From the NCBI GenBank assembly GCA_018398765.1, contig JAHBMJ010005925.1:45249-61096 (forward strand): a stretch of 15,848 bases of DNA, written 5' to 3'. The translations under genes and the position numbers were made by a program. Shown here one piece after another: positions 15,374 through 15,848 of the stretch (its first letter is position 1; every line of letters starts with the position of its first letter). The stretch comes from Chromera velia. Taxonomy: Eukaryota; Sar; Chromeraceae. Below the pieces are notes generated by a model. It was not told the origin of the DNA and ran no database searches. It worked only from the letters and a program-made list of their open reading frames with translations.

Positions 15374-15848
15374 CTGTTCGAGTGAGAGGACCCGGGCTTC
15401 CATCTGCCTCTTCGCCTCCCTCTCTTCTCGCAGTTCATCTCTGATTTCCTTCAAGGTAAGCTCCCAGTGCTCTCTTGTCTCCCTGAAGATCTCCTCTTTC
15501 GCCTTCCTCACTCTGCTCTCTGCCTCTTCTCTCACTCGCACCTCCATCACCCTCCACTCCTCCCTGATGCCCTTCAACTGAGACTCCAACTCTCGCACTC
15601 GCACGTCCGTCTGCTTCAGACGGAACAAGAGCTCTTCCTCTCTCTGCTTGGCCCCTTCTTGGTCCTCCTTTTGGGCCTCTGAAAGGGTCTGAATCGAGAC
15701 TTGAAGCGCAGTCATCTGCTCTTCAACCCTAGTTTGACCTTCCCACTCTCCCTTTTGGTGCACCTGCATCAACTCATCAGCATGAAACCATCTCTCCCTC
15801 TCTCTCTCTTCCGTTGCAGTGGAAGAACGAGTAGGCACCCCCCCCCCC
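15374..15848 (-). CDS. Coiled-coil exon, 5' end of gene off the window
   Basis: About 155 residues are read in one frame up to the window edge, very rich in Glu, Arg, Gln and Lys with regularly spaced Leu/Val/Ile (VEEQMTALQVSIQTLSEAQ; KQTDVRVRELESQLKGIREE; EARVLSLEQ). This is a long coiled coil of the kind that mediates oligomerisation or filament and scaffold contacts. There is no ATG near the left end: the first in-frame Met is about residue 24 (DELMQVHQ), so the exon is either spliced into or starts outside the window. The last coding bases, CTCGAACAG, equal the end of each intronic repeat unit, and the exon ends in phase 0, compatible with 14267. The donor, CAG|GTCCGT, is weak. The gene would encode at least about 600 residues across its three visible exons. 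Confidence 0.65.

Noticed and set aside
1-15848. C homopolymers at both window edges as a biological signal
   Set aside because: A C run opens the window and about 11 C close it. These most simply mark where an assembly or window broke in low-complexity sequence.

Overview
The window looks like nuclear DNA of a microsatellite-rich unicellular eukaryote. Coding stretches are short and bounded by polypyrimidine-CAG acceptors and GT donors whose codon phases match. Products include a Kazal-type inhibitor, a signal-peptide/Ser-Thr-Pro-rich membrane protein and an SDR reductase. Introns are full of CT, GT, CTTT and CGGA runs. A protist alga, possibly a chromerid-type alveolate, is my best guess, but nothing here proves a lineage. 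No rRNA, tRNA, CRISPR array or bacterial operon is visible. All exon models are read by eye and need transcript support.

Layout. (1) 333-611 (+): last exon of a short-chain dehydrogenase/reductase whose earlier exons lie outside the window. (2) 708-3246: largely gene-free, AT-rich DNA containing a 651-bp hAT-type non-autonomous transposon (1924-2574) with a perfect 8-bp target duplication. (3) 3430-4815 (-): a secreted Kazal-domain protein in two phase-compatible exons. (4) 6260-7985, possibly to 8725 (+): signal-peptide exon, intron, then an acidic Ser/Thr/Pro/Gly-rich exon with a late hydrophobic segment. It is divergently arranged with the Kazal gene across about 1.4 kb. (5) 8726-10760: repeat-like DNA with an unrecognised Pro-rich reading frame (9323-10152). 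(6) 10762-11239 (+): a tentative two-exon small gene ended by an inserted palindromic element. (7) 12312 to the right edge (-): three phase-compatible exons, giving a coiled-coil N-terminal part, a Pro/Val/Gln-rich middle and a Gln/Pro/His-rich disordered C-terminal part.

The most unusual signal is a roughly 40-bp palindromic sequence (arms TTGACGCAC / GTGCGTCAA) found at 3300-3338 and, inverted, at 11236-11276, with a degenerate relative at 617-657. In all three places it lies between two copies of a locally duplicated 40-63 bp sequence, as if it were a tiny insertion with an exceptionally long target duplication. The second notable structure is a 12-unit tandem array (14633-15373) in the last gene's intron. 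On the minus strand every unit starts with GT, carries a pyrimidine tract and ends CGAACAG or CGAAGAG, so each resembles a miniature GT-AG intron, and the upstream exon itself ends in the same CTCGAACAG.
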